Positions 12,609-25,700 of a stretch of 64,000 nucleotides of DNA are shown one piece after another (within the stretch, counting starts at the first letter, position 1; every line of letters starts with the position of its first letter). Both the position numbers and the translations under genes were made by a program. A model generated the notes under the pieces. It saw only the letters and a list, made by a program, of their open reading frames with translations, did no database searches and had not been told where the DNA came from. The DNA is from Ancylostoma caninum (taxonomy: Eukaryota > Nematoda > Chromadorea > Rhabditida > Ancylostomatidae). The stretch is taken from the NCBI GenBank assembly GCA_037903475.1, contig JBAJFG010000104.1, forward strand, positions 372,001 to 436,000, given 5' to 3'.

Positions 12609-12625
12609 TGCCCTGAAATTACCTC
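12609..12625 (-). promoter_or_regulatory. Likely spliced-leader (or 5' UTR) acceptor before gene 1 ATG
   Basis: On the minus strand the start codon is preceded by TAATTTCAG and then GGCA. The acceptor AG is therefore 4 nt upstream of ATG, and the arrangement is the same in gene 2. In nematodes an acceptor this close to the initiator is typical of SL trans-splicing, though a cis-spliced 5' UTR intron cannot be excluded. Confidence 0.55.
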
Positions 12626-15600
12626 CAGTGTTTAAAAGATGTCGTTGCATGGGGAATGAAATATAGGACGGCTACATTGCGAGTGATGAAATGATGAGGA
12701 TCTATTCCATTTCTGGTATGAGGCGTCACCTCTATCGACAGCAACAAGGGTGAGGCTTCTAATATGTATATGTATGTTCTCGCTAGTGTATTTTTGTTTG
12801 TACTTTCTTCAGAAAACAGCTGCCTCTATTGGTCTCTCATCCTTATTAGCCTTTCAACCAAAAAGGCGTGATATTTATAAATTGATACATTGTTGAAGAT
12901 CTAGCATCTCTTACTACAAATCATACATCTACGTTCACGAGGGATAACACCATTGATCCGGCCTTATTCTTATAACATGAATGCTCTACCACATCACCTT
13001 CTGGGTTGATTTCTCTATCATATACTATGGTGTAGTACACATATCAGTATCTGCTCTATGGTTTTTCACGGCACACTTCAAGTGTATGAAATAAATAAAT
13101 AAATAAATAAATATTTTGTTGCTACTAGGGTGTGTGAGCAGGGCCACTGCCTAGCCTATCTGTCTAACTATCGTATTATAAATATACAGCTGTGCTCCGG
13201 CCATCCAGGCTTCTACGCGCATCATATTTCACCTTGCCTTCATTTTCCTACATTAAGTCAGGTGCTGAGTTTCCTCTGGAGATGAGTTCCTAGATCAGCT
13301 CAATGATATCGTATTTCTGCTACTAGTGCTCCAAGACTCCTTTATCCAAGTTCGAGGTTTCGTCAATAAAGGAATGCTGATCGAGTCGTAATGTACAAGC
13401 TGCTCGGCACGAGTCCATTCATTTAGGTGAAGTTTTCACAGCTGATGAAAATCGACCAAAGACTATTGGGTTAGTCATTACAGTCATGTAAGCCTTGACA
13501 CATTCAATGTAAGGCAGCTTGGCTCGAAAAAGCGATTTGTTAAAGAACTGGAACTGAACTGACCTCAGTGACTTTTTTTTAGCTTGTCTTCATTTCGTAA
13601 CCCTACCACCAATGCATCTTTGATTGATTGCACTTTGGCTTCATGCTAGAAAAAAAAGAACGTGGAGGTTCTATTATCGCTGTAGAATTCGACGCGTATA
13701 AAAAATTGCCCACTTTTTTTAAAAGAAAAGTCTGACTATATCGGCAAATTCACGAGAGCACTTATGGCTGTAACAAGTTACGTACTTACTGTCAGCACCT
13801 GACCAAGCTGAGTCGACGTCTTCCGTTGAGAGCAGCGTATAAGAAAACTTTTTGCATAGAATTTTGTCGTATTTCCTTGCAAGGGCGCAGAACACAGAAT
13901 TTTCTCGAAACGTGCTTTACTACTGCGAAATGAAAACGCTTTCTTCTGATTGCATGGACGCCGCGGGCGAATGTTCCATACTGTACCGGATCCTCTTAAA
14001 GCTGTTTTTCTAAGGAGTGAAAAATTTATGGGTAACTGCCCTCACGATTGAATAATATCTGGCGCAGATTGAATAACAGTTTTCTTTCCCCTATTTCCTG
14101 GTGATGGAAAATTAACGGCGCCCTTATCTAATCTTTTGCTTTCGTTCGTTTTTTTTCTGAAGGAGAGCGACATACCTGCAAAGGGCGGTGTGATCGAGCT
14201 TTGCGATTGGCCAGTTTTAATGTGCTGTAACAGATAGAGCTCGGAGCATCGCTCTCTCTAGCTACAGCAATTTTTTTCTAGGTTTAGAGAGGGATTTCTC
14301 AGAGCATTTGATAACTTCTTAGCTCCTGCTCACATCAAGTAACCATTCCTCTCCCCTCCCCCCGATAATTTTGTTTTGTAGCCCTAATATTTGACTTGTC
14401 TCGGTCTAGATTCTCAAAGGATGTGATGTTGAGAAATAAAACCCTATGAAGTAAAACAAAACGGACACTGCGCGTTGGGATCCTCCGAGAGGGCAGCACT
14501 TTAGCTTCAGCACTACTCTTAGATACAACCCATGGTTAAGAAGAATACTGATTACCATCATCATATGCATGGAATGCACTATATAGATATAACATAAGAA
14601 TTTGCTTTGTTAGGAAATCATTCTGATAATTATAGTCTGTGGATCTTTGTAGAAACAGCATACAATTTGTAGTTAGTAGGCACAAAATCACGACCGCTAT
14701 CAGTGACATTTACGAGTAGTTCCAATATCCAAAAAGGACGGCGGCCTTCTTTAGATCACTTTAGTTAGCTATTTGGAGTGTCACACAGAGGACTTCGTAA
14801 TAGTAGGAGAGGTGGAATGAATATTACAGCAGAGGAGGAAAAATAAGAATGACGCTCGTCAACATAAATCGTAGATAACTATGGTCACAAGTGAATGCTT
14901 AAATTCTGAAGTAACTCGTGATTAAGATAACACTTATCAGTGACATACTCAACTGATATAGGATCCATTATATGACGGTGCACTATAATACCTTTTTCAG
15001 AAAATATTGCTTTTAAACACGTAGGTAGCATCTCCACCCGACCATTTCTTGTAGGCGTGACGTCAGCAAGCGCGATCGAGTGATATTTCTTCATTGGAGG
15101 GTGGGCTGAATGCGTGAAACAGCTGTGGATCAAATCGTCTTCTCATTATAAGCTTGTTAGCTTTATGATGTAGAAGTGGTATCTAGTCTCTAAGGTCTCT
15201 GACTTGGGAAAAAGCAAACACCATTAGCGATATTAGAAAGCATCACTAAAGTAGATCCTCAACTTCTCGTCCCTCAAAATTTCATCAATTTTTCGAGAAA
15301 ATTCTGAGGGGTGTTTTTTCATTCGTGCCACTATCAGAATGTTGCGAAGACAAATTTCGCTTTATGGCATGCAAAAATAAGCCGTTTCCCTTTGCACGAA
15401 CCGTACCATTTTGAGCCAGCTCAAAGGCAGATTTTTACAACGACGTTTCAATCGTAAAATTTTGCAAAACATCATTATTTTCGTTTTCTGACGTGTAGTG
15501 TTGAGTGCAGCTGTTTTGCCATCAGAATCGACCATACGCTTTGAATCACACTGTAGATGAAATGTAAAGAACAGCGCGAAATGTATTGAGGTAGAAGGGA

Positions 15601-17037
15601 CACCGGACGGAAAGTCCTTCACCCGTGTCTTCACCTGTGTTTCGAAAATCTCTGCGGAAAAATCATTGAAAGAAGAGATTCTGCTCTCAGACATATATCA
15701 TTTTGGGTTCATTGCCCTTCCAAGGTTTCTCTGGCGAATTTTCATATAGTCGGCGAAGAATACACGTGCACTTGGACCAATATATTTGTTACGCTTCTTG
15801 AACCAGATGTTACAACAATGGTTATCGTTTGAGGGTGGACATCAACACTTCATTTCATTCCTGTGTGGGGGGAACATTGTTCAGTAAGTGTTCGCCTTAA
15901 GATGCTCTCTAACTGCCACGTGGATTAATGCAATATAGTCTGTTAGAAAATAATGAATTATTACTGTTATTTAAGTGAGTGGAACTTCTTTTCAACGACG
16001 ATCATTGGATTCCGTTGTCAAAGGCCGAACGATAGCAGCAGAATCAGCTGAAGTCGGTATTGAGGATTCAGCTGGAGTCCCGCTTAGAGCCCGTGATGGA
16101 TGTATATTCTATATGGGGATATAATGAACGATGTATATTGTGACGTGGAACACTTCGAAAGACTGTAAATGTCAACATCGGTGCTGCCCATTCGATCAGT
16201 GGGGAATTTCACACTAAAAAAATTAAGGTCCTAGGATGTTGTTTGATGCTCAAGCCTCGAGTTCACTAGTCTACATCCAGCATCAAAATATTTGGCTTTA
16301 GTCGGCATGGTGGGAAAATGTGCACTCCATGATCTGACTAGCGACTATTGCATCACTCAGGGTGACACCTGTGCTTACTGGTTCGCGCCAGGAAAAAAGA
16401 ACAAATTGCTTGACATCGCTCGATAACTGTGGAAAAAAGTGCTTGTTGGACATCAGTTGGAGTTATGGTTAATTATGGGTGGTGATTTCTTCTTTTCCTC
16501 ACTATATAGGTTTTCCCATACCAGATTTTCACCAAGAAGATTATGTATTCAGTTTATTGAAGCTGCAAATATGTGATACCCTGTAGCCAGTTGCACGAGA
16601 CACGGTCTCCAGCTGCGTTGCGCCGACTGGAGGTACATGAGCAAAAAGAGGGAGGGGGTAGGGTGGATGCAGTAGAGTAATGATCCGTTAGTGATCGAAG
16701 ACGCAGACGACGAAGACTAACAATGCGCGGCAAGCTCTGGTCGGGATTGAGGCAGTCACGTGAAATCGGTATAGTCCTCCACAGCTATGTCATGCAGGAT
16801 CATAAAATCCTGTCTTGGAGCTGATGTGTGAACAGTAAGTAGCGGCATCGACGCTATTTCTCATCATTCATGATCCCCGGACGTTTCTCCTATTGATACT
16901 AATTTTCTGTTCTCCAGCTGCAGAACAGCAACAGCAGTTTCCGGACTTGAAACATGTTGGAATCGCCTCCAAAAAATTGTAGAAGTGTTGAATTTCAAGT
17001 TTGTTTTGAAGGAATGGAGTTTCCTTTGTTCAGAATG
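12626..17037. other. Intergenic region 5' of gene 1, largely non-coding
   Basis: No complete gene is recognised. An (AAAT)n tract lies at 13086-13111. Several blocks match the DNA upstream of gene 2 in the same order: 13440-13520 with 47185-47265, 13800-13990 with 47530-47715, 14110-14220 with 47950-48060 and 14760-15000 with 49785-49990. The 13.8-kb copy of the cysteine-rich coding-like block has stop codons. Confidence 0.5.
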
Positions 17038-17039
17038 TA

Positions 17040-18292
17040 TCAGGTTGTGTACAAATAAATTGCGTTTTTCGGACATCAATTTTATTTAGCTGTTTTTCTG
17101 TGTGATGTTCACCAAATGTATGCATTGTTGTATATCTTTTCAATATTTTCTTTTTCGTTTTTTTTTATTTTCATTCATTTTAAAAATGTCTGAGATGCCC
17201 TCCCGGGGCATATTCCTACCATTCTTCTTCATGAGTTCAAACTTGGACGGAAGGCAGTGGGGGCATATGAAAATATTGTGGAAGCATGGGACCAGACGTC
17301 ATTTTAATTCCCATTACTCAACCCTGGTTCCCAAAATTCTGATCAGGAAACATGAGCCTCAAAGTGAACTAGGGCGAGGTCGTATCCATGAAGTTGAAGA
17401 CAACTGCCTGAAGTCACCGGTGGAGTTGGATCTACGGAAAACTGTTCTTGTTTAGTGGAAGAAGTTCAAGTGTCACATACAACTGTCACCATTATTCAAG
17501 TATTTGGAAAAATTTATAAAGGTGAAAGACATGGATCAGTGAGTGCCGCATGAGTTGAGAATTGAGCAGAGGTTCAAGCACTATGACACCTCGTCTGAGC
17601 TGCTTTTGTGGAGCAAGAACGAGCTTTTCCTTAAACGGGTCGTAACTTGCGATGAGAATTGGGTCTCGCAAAATAACCGCAAACACCATTCGCAGTGGTC
17701 AAACAAAGATGAGCCCTCGAAACTTTTCCCGGAGCAGAAGTTGCACGAACGATTTTTTGGTGGGGTTCAGCAAGCATTATAGGTTATGAGGCCCTGAACC
17801 CGAGTGAAATTGGTCAACACAGATAAATATTGTCATCAAACCAACGAAATACATGGATAACAGGCTCATGCAAGGCTAGCAATGGTTAACAGAAAAGGTT
17901 CGAACCTCTTCCGCGATAATGCCAGACATCGCGTTTCACGAGTTTCACGAAAAACGCTCCCGAAGTTGAACGATCTTTGCTATAGAATACTGCCTCATCC
18001 AGCATACTCATCAGACCTGTCGCCAACGGACTCGCCTTTTTTGAAGCCGTTCGACAACTTCATCAAGGGCAAGATGTTCAAGAATCAGATCGATGCTGAA
18101 AATGCGTCTAACGAATTAACGGCGCTCAAATGTTCGGATTCCTACCACAAGGATGTTCGTGGATTCCTGAAACGCTAGCCGAAATGCTTCGATTATAAGG
18201 ATATTTACATTATTAAGCTAAGTTTCGTTTGAGCTGAGGTATGAACGTTAGTAGTTACGCGTCAAAAATGCAATTTTTTGTGCACAACCCAA
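17040..18292 (+). mobile_element. Mariner element, degenerate
   Basis: The ends are imperfect inverted repeats (CAGGTTGTGTACAAATAAAT on the left; the inverse of ATTTTTTGTGCACAACCCAA on the right) with TA on each side. The length of about 1.25 kb is typical of mariner. It encloses transposase remnants in the plus orientation. Confidence 0.8.
17380..18178 (+). pseudogene. Mariner transposase pseudogene
   Basis: Fragments in different frames carry mariner hallmarks. There is an N-terminal helix-turn-helix remnant ending DLRKTVLV, then the first catalytic block RVVTCDENW with SQWSNKDEP, then the final block DNARHRVSRVSRKTLPKLND with HPAYSSDLSPTD followed by FDNFIKGKMF. Frame changes and stops (for example near 17460 and 17780-17880) break the reading frame. 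Homology is to the DD34D mariner family. Confidence 0.8.
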
Positions 18293-18559
18293 TATTAAAT
18301 TGATTTTGCTCTGTTTTAATGCTGAATGTCGTGAATGAACAGTTTTATAATATTTCCACCTTTGTTGCCAATTCAGCTCGCCGTACATCTTACTTGTTCC
18401 TGAAAAAACTGTTTCATATTACTAGAAATGATTGTTACAACCTTGTCGAAAACCCTCGCTGAACTGCTATTGATGCTCACATTCCACTCTGACCTGTAGG
18501 CACTGCGCCTCGAACAATCTTGCCCACGTATAAGATCGGGAGGAAATTTTTCTACATAG

Positions 18560-18700
18560 ACCTGAAGACTGCCGGTTTAATGTCGTCAGGTAGTTTTATC
18601 AGAAGTGCTGTTATTAAGCCATTGTCAATATATTTGCTATCTTTCTCACCTTTGCTTTCGTGATCTGACTAAATGTAACATTCTGGCTCATCATCGCATG
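18560..18700 (-). pseudogene. Unknown protein-coding block, decayed copy
   Basis: The minus-strand translation contains LLIKLPDDIKPAVFRSM, a stop, then KNFLPILYVGKIVRGA. The segment matches 50650-50789 (LLIKLRDDIKPSIFKYMQKN) with mostly conservative replacements, suggesting former coding function. In this copy a CAG to TAG change puts a stop in the frame. The family is not recognised. Confidence 0.45.
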
Positions 18701-19079
18701 ATCATGTTTTACATCGTTGTTTTCTCTTTTACGGTTTTATGCATGGTTTACCATGTAATAAATACATGTACACATACATAAATACTCATGAAGGCGATAT
18801 CATTCCGATCATAACTAGTTTGGAGAATAGACGAATGTTTTTGCGAAAACGAAACGCGAGACGAATGACGGAAAAAATGTTATATAGGGAGCGATCTTGA
18901 CCAAACAAGGAGGGTGATCTACCAGGACTGCTTGCAGAAAAACAGGTTTTAATTCGATTTCCAAAGCCCTTTCCTTGTTGGTATAACAGAGCCGGAAAGA
19001 TCCCCTAGAGGATTTGCCCATGAACATTTGCACGTCGTCATCACGTCCTACAAAAGTTTCTAAAGGTTTTCTGGGAGAA

Positions 19080-19273
19080 GATCTGAAGAAAGAAACCAAT
19101 TGCACCATATTTGTCTCAGTAACATCAAGAAACAAATCGCGTAGAATTGCTGAGGGTGCCCAATATGGCAGCCAGATTATGGTAAAAACAAGAGTGACCG
19201 TGACAGAACGACACTCTCGAGCGTTTGTCGAATCGTCTGTCGAGCAGGAGTGACGTTTCGAGGGTCGACTCAT
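19080..19273 (-). pseudogene. GPCR-like fragment (TM6 region)
   Basis: The minus-strand frame reads RECRSVTVTLVFTIIWLPYW followed by APSAILRDLF. A basic/Ser-rich stretch, then a hydrophobic helix with W-L-P-Y-W, is characteristic of TM6 in peptide-type rhodopsin-family receptors. No NPxxY TM7 follows in frame. About 600 bp upstream, at roughly 19860-19940, the minus strand reads QKYIAVVVVQKAAL, reminiscent of a degraded DRY region. Without continuous exons a pseudogene or chance resemblance is as likely as a gene. Confidence 0.3.
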
Positions 19274-20749
19274 GTCACGATGACTTTGAGAGATTAAATA
19301 CTAACAACGTTCCAGAAATTATTCCAGGTCGGTGCGTTGAGTTTTGTACCAGGAAGTATATCCGTTTCTAACCTCAGAGCTAGCTTCAACACTGGGTGTT
19401 TGCTCAGCATACTCACTTCGTCTTTAGCCCTCTCACAATCTACGTTTAATCTCCTTAACCATGCAGTCTAATGTTTCTGGAAAAGAATGTCCTGCTGAGG
19501 TTAACGTCACGGCTATCTCCCTGCGGAGATCCTTTCAACGGCATCTGGGCGGAAAGTTCGGACGACGCACAAATGTCCAGAATTAACGTTTTCGCCTCTG
19601 CTGCACCAAAAAGAAACAGGCCTCTGAGATTTAAATAAGGCAGTTTTGTTGGCAGTGGTCCTGCGAAATCACTCCTTTAATTTGACCATCATTGGTTCTC
19701 ATTTAGAGTTTTTGCCGCACTTGAACGCCGGCCAAAAACCTTTGGGTCAACCTGTATATCCACATATCATGGAGATAGGTCACGTGGGAGGGATGCAAAA
19801 AAGAATCCCCGATCAAATGTATCAATCATATCCTGACTATCTAATAATCACCTGTATAGAGTCCAGGACACAAGGCAGCTTTCTGAACTACAACCACTGC
19901 TATGTACTTCTGGATGATGGTGTTGGAAATAGTGTTTTTTTTTCTTTTTGTTCAATTTACAAGATAGTTGAGATCTTATTATATTTATTCTTCTACTATA
20001 TTCCTTCTTATTATTTTTCTTTGAGTATGTGGCGACGAAAGGGTTCTTGAAGTTGTCTCTTTTCATCAGTACTTGTTTTTCCTGCCAAAATGTTTGGGTG
20101 AATTATAGTTCTTGTGGTGAATGTGATTCAGTAGCCTTACCTTCTCTCTTTTTATGACACACTTATGATTGCAATAATAAATAGAAAGTGAGTAAATGAG
20201 TTAGTTGATGGTTGACCAGGAAAATAGAATAGGGGAAAAATTGGGAATTGAAGCCGATTCTCTCCTCGATCATCAATCAGTAAATGCTTGTTTATTCCCA
20301 CTGACAGTTTTTCTGTCCATCTTTCCCTATTATGTCCAGAGTCAGACAACACACGGGGAATTATTGGAAAAAATGGGGTGTGGCTGTCTTGATCTCGAAG
20401 AAACTCTGGCATGCAGTCGACTGCATCGCTCCTATCATATCAGACATTTTGTCCTTTGTGCACAGGGAAGAAACGTCATCACGTTTTTTAAGGTATTAGT
20501 GACATTTATCAACATCAGCAAGGTATAATACTGGGCCATTCTTTTTTCACACAAAGAGGGACCCACAACATTACCTGAATTGAAAATTTTTTCAAATGTT
20601 CTATTTAGTGGAAATGACGATAACATATTCGTACTTGAAGAACTAGCGGACGTGCAAATTGATACGCAAATTTTTCTACCTGCTGTTATCATGATTATCG
20701 CAAATGAAGATTTTCTGTGATATTTACAAGAGAATTTCATTCATTTCTT

Positions 20750-22448
20750 TATGCCATTTGCGTTTTTATAGATGTGCTTAGAAAATGATAGCTGACCAAG
20801 ATCCTTGCCATGGAATCTATGGTACATACATTTGGAGGTGAGAACCTGTGATTCCGATCCGATTGCCGTTTAAATAGACACATGAACGCATTAGGAGAGA
20901 ATAAGTGATGTGTGCAAATCTTCTCACGTTCACCTGGAATCCAAATTGTTTGGTGTGGCAGAAAACCAGCTGAAACTGTCAGCTGACGATAAACTTCAAC
21001 TGTTATCCAGCTCGCAGGTAGCGAGGAACTCCGTCGCTACTAAATTTGGATTTATTTTATTTACCCAAATATGCACATCTAAGTATTGTGGCTGAGTACT
21101 CGGACGAGACCGGGACCATACTTGCAGGTAAACCCACTGTTCGAAATAGAATTGTGAGCTCACCGTAAGCTGAACTTCCTGCAAGTACGAAACGGCGAGG
21201 ACACAAGGAGCTGAAGAGTGGGCGGCGTGCGAGACGCTGATGGAGATCTCGTCCTCAAGTCCGGTCGTCTTTTAACATCGGCATGATAGTCAGTACAATT
21301 AATAAACTTATGGTTTGCTGCAGAAAGCTCCACTCTACAAGTCTAACGCGTTCGGTCGTCATTGAAAACGAGACCGTTCGCTGGACTTGCGGTAGTAGGA
21401 TTTCATATTTCAAAGCGGTTTGGTGATGTTGGCAAATGGTCTCGTCCTGAAACCTGACTGAGAAGACCATGTTTATGCGTCACCCTTGGTACATCATCTG
21501 ACTCATCCAGGCCCTGACTGAAATGATCTCATCTCTTTGCTGAAAATACCTCTAGAGGACTTTTTTGTTAATGGCTCGAGTTTATTGTTAAAGCCAGTCG
21601 AGCATACATTGACTTCTCGTTGGTGAAGACGCAATTCCGGGCAGCCGATTGATGCTTCCATTGTCCCCATCACCATGACCATTCGCCGAAGGTTCTCGGA
21701 ACCTCCGATTTCCCGGTCAGTGTCTTCAATTGCCACACACCTTCCCACATTAGATCCTACACATTTCATGGGCACTGAAATGTGTTTTCAGCTTAGCGGA
21801 CCGAGGTATGCGGCACAAAGATTTCTATTTGCTCGGGTCACATGAATATCCGTCAGAGGTGACGAGGACTGTGGTGCATAGGTATGTTAGCATACTGTAA
21901 GGAGATCGATTAGTTGAAAAATTGGAACATCTGATGGTTGGATGGATTTGCCGGAGGCTCCTCGTTCAAACACCATGGTTGTCAGTTAGCTCTTAGCTTG
22001 TTCATGGTTGCATACTAGAGTTAACAGTGGACCGCGACCTCCGGCTCATCTTTTCTTTGTCGTCTCAAGAAGTTTACTCACACCCTCAATGTTATGGTAA
22101 CATCAATGGATTTACTACCACTCTCATACCACTTTCTTATGAGCTATATGTATATCTTTTTGAAGGGCCCTTCCTCATGAAAGGATTAATTGTATAAACT
22201 GTATTTTCAGGGATTGCATATATGACGGATGTGCATATGTTCCATACATATAGCACCGAAAAGGTAAGGAAATGGTTGTGACTCTAAATGGAACATGGCA
22301 GGCGTGCGCGGAGTTTTACACAATACGACACATTGTTATGACCATTCCGAAATTCGCGGTGTTCAGCGCAAAAATGCCTAAGCCACCCACCGATCCGTGC
22401 ACGAATACTCCACTATCGTCGCATTTGAGATGCACTGTATGTGTATAT
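20750..22448. other. Intergenic, nothing recognised
   Basis: Only short unsupported open frames occur; none is matched by a paralogous block or bounded convincingly by splice sites. Confidence 0.4.
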
Positions 22449-22752
22449 GTGTATGCCAGTGGCGGACGCAGAAAGTGGGCGGGAGGGGGGGGCGTGGGAA
22501 GAAAAGTGGGGTCTCCGCCGTTTTGGGGACCCAGACGGAAAATAAAATTAATAATAATATTAATTATAATAATAAACAATAAGTAAAAAAATATATTAAA
22601 AGTAATAATAAAAATAAACAATTAAAAATAAACTAACACAAGATTTTTATTTGTATTGTAAAGTAATTTCGAAAATTTGGCGACCCATTCTCGGGGGGGG
22701 GCGCGCCCCCCCCCCCCCCCCCCCCCCCCCTGCGTCCGCCACTGGTGTATGC
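22449..22752. mobile_element. hAT-type MITE with perfect target-site duplication
   Basis: The element at 22457-22744 has perfect 15-bp terminal inverted repeats (CAGTGGCGGACGCAG and CTGCGTCCGCCACTG) and identical 8-bp flanks GTGTATGC at 22449-22456 and 22745-22752. An 8-bp duplication with a CAGTGGCGG terminus is diagnostic of hAT elements. The 288-bp interior is AT-rich with G-rich and C-rich runs inside the two ends (about 25 C at the right) and has no coding capacity. Confidence 0.92.
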
Positions 22753-25700
22753 ATATTTCCAGATTAGTGCGAAAAACTAGAGCTGACTACTTCAAAAATA
22801 CAGATCCCCAATAAGGATCCCCAATTGATTCTCGTATCATGTCAGGACAGCATATCAATCTTCTACATCGTTGCACTGAGAGAAGACCGGAGCATCTAAT
22901 TCTTTCGTTAGTGTTATCGGCCACATCTTTGTTGTTTTCTTTTCGACCCCAACCCCTTCCCTCACCTTCCATTCCAGGGGACCTGCTTTTGCTGGTCATT
23001 TGACATCTCGCACATGTCACTTTGAGCTGTCTATTTGACTTACCCTTGCATTGTATTAGCATAACATTTTCCGCGGAAACTAAAACTCTAAATAAACTAG
23101 AACAGCAAATGATGGAAATTGTTAATTTCATTTTTTTCAGATGAAATATCAGGTTGTATTCGTTTTTATATATTTTATATATTATTATATTATATATATT
23201 TTTATATATTTTTTCCATAGGTATTCGTTTTTATCTGGCGACGTCAGAATTAGATTGTTTCTCTCTACTCCCAGTTACACTTCAATTCATTGAGACCCTT
23301 TACCTAGTTGATAGGGAGAAACGGTATCTAGTGTTGTGCCTTCACTAAACAAAGGCAAACTTACACTTATACTTACGCAACTCTCTTTTACAAAGTAGAG
23401 CAACCTAGAAACTTTGAGATATATCGCATCACAACCACAGCTATCATCTCATCCCTGTCGACATTACTAGAACTCCAAAAGCGCTGCTTAATTGAAGGAG
23501 GAAATAGCCACTAATTTAAAGAAATAATCAGCGCTCATTTCACTGACATGACAGCGGGCAACTCATGAGAATGACAGGTGACGATTCCGATAAGAATGCA
23601 CAGGTCCTTTTCGAAAAACTCACGAAATTCCAAGTTAAAATTACATCCTTTTCAAATGCATAAACAGAGATTCCGGTCTCCACACTTCAGCTTAAAGATA
23701 CAAAATGTAGGGAGGATGTCCAACGCTTTTATCCTCACATGATACATTTCGAGCTGCTGCATTTCTGCCTTCATTTTGAGAATTGCAACGTTAGGTGACA
23801 TGTATATCAGGGATGAGCGGATTATCTGTATCCGATTATCCGTATCCGCCGTAGGTTTTTGCCTATGCGTTATCCGCACCGGGCCTTTGGCGCCGAATAA
23901 CGGTGCGGATAAGGGCGAAAATAGTAGCTTCATATCGCACCCTCTCAGCAGAGGCTGGCCTCCATTCCAAGAAGTATTACTCGATCCGTCGCATTCCACG
24001 TCATCGGTGGTCTACATTCTTGGAAGTAGAAGAACGTCGTGCAGACTCGCACCTCCACAAAAAGAAATGCTCATGTTTTCTGAGTCGTCCGACAAAGTCA
24101 CGCAATCATCTCGAAATCACCATTTATAGTAATGGTCATCTCGATTCAGTGTTGATCCTTTGTGGCCATATCACTAGTTCCCACTACTTGAACTTATCGG
24201 AATGATGAGTTCAAAAGATCCGATTTTCACAGTCCTCTTTAAAATTCTCATGCATGGTTGCCCGTAACTTGCAAATAAGATGCGCTGCGAGGCATTACAA
24301 ACAAACCAGAATTTGTTTGAGGCTTAAGTGATTCAAAGAGTTTTTTTTACAAAGTTGCTGTCACAGAACTTGATCACACTCATTAATTCCAGCTCCAACA
24401 GACTAGAGAAGCGCCAAGCAAAAGTAAGTTCTCTTACAACGACATCTTCAACGTGTAACATTCAGAATTTTTGACAGTGCAATTCATAAATAATTTGAGT
24501 GCTGTTTGCTCTCTGCTGACAAGAACGTGGGTTTAGGGTTTTTCCTTTGGATTTAAGTGACGTCCCAATGAATAAAGTACACTCGATTTCTCCTCATCAG
24601 GATTCTAGAGTCAACACAACTTGAAATTATGGCATTTCATATATGCTGTATTTTGTGTGATGGACCATAATTATGTGTGCTTATGTTCTGTGTTTAAGTG
24701 TGTACGTGTACGCATGTGCATATAGGCATGTGTGAGAGAAATATACCACGGTCTTCAGCGTGTCGAATTATAGAGCAATTATACACTCATTACATAAGTC
24801 CCACAATGTTACAAAATCAACCAATATAGGAGCCAGTGAGACAGACCAAAAACTAAAAAAAACAGAGCTGGACATTGAGATCATTTGCAGGAACATAGGC
24901 ATATAACAAACACCAATTTGTGAAAATTCCTGAACATAGGTGTGTGCAACGAACGGAATGGAGAGAAACACTCTACACTGAGATACACCCCCATAGACTA
25001 GCTTCGGTTTGAATTTAGATGTATTGATATAGGCCACAGAAGTTCCAGTGGATAGAAAGAACTGTAGCCAGGGCACTGTTTATTAATTAATTGATTAATT
25101 TGCTTACATATCTGTAGACGTGGACGAAGTCTACGCATACAAAAGTTTAAGGGTGAATGAATGAATTAAATCCTTCCTGTCAGAACTAATGCAATGAAAA
25201 TTGGCGCGTTTTCAAGTGTGATGTCAGCAATCTATGTCAACAGTACAAACTTTTGTCATTGGATTAAATGGAAACACTAGATATGCATCAGGAAACCTCT
25301 GAAAGCACGAGTTCTGTCGAATTCTGTAGTATTCTAGTATATGTTCCTCTTTTTATAGTCTCAGTTGCGAAACTCTACCAAGGAGTTTGCAAATCTTTGA
25401 ATTGCTCTGATAACCAGGTGGTAGGGCTCACGTTCGCTATTCTTGTCTCCACTGACGACCGACAGGTGTTTTCATCACATCGAGAGTGAAGAAGGCCTGT
25501 CTGTGATTGGCAGATAACACAGAAAGAATGTCAGGCACGTTCCGAGAAGCGGCAGTGCACCCAAATCATGAAGGGTTGAGAATGAAATGAGAATTGGCAT
25601 GAATTAGGCGCTCGAATATCCGTGTGGGAGTCCTGAATGAAGACTCGTCACTTTACCATTTCCACGACAAAATCCGGGCACCGTGAAGGATATCGCTATG

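Noticed and set aside
15362..15694. 110-codon minus-strand frame
   Set aside because: No motif, no conserved counterpart 5' of gene 2, and no start or splice evidence.
22316..22621. Pro-rich and hydrophobic frames on both strands near 22.4 kb
   Set aside because: They run through the hAT MITE and its homopolymer tracts.
24768..25076. 102-codon hydrophobic minus-strand frame
   Set aside because: It looks membrane-like, but there is no recognised family, no paralogous block and no convincing splice context.
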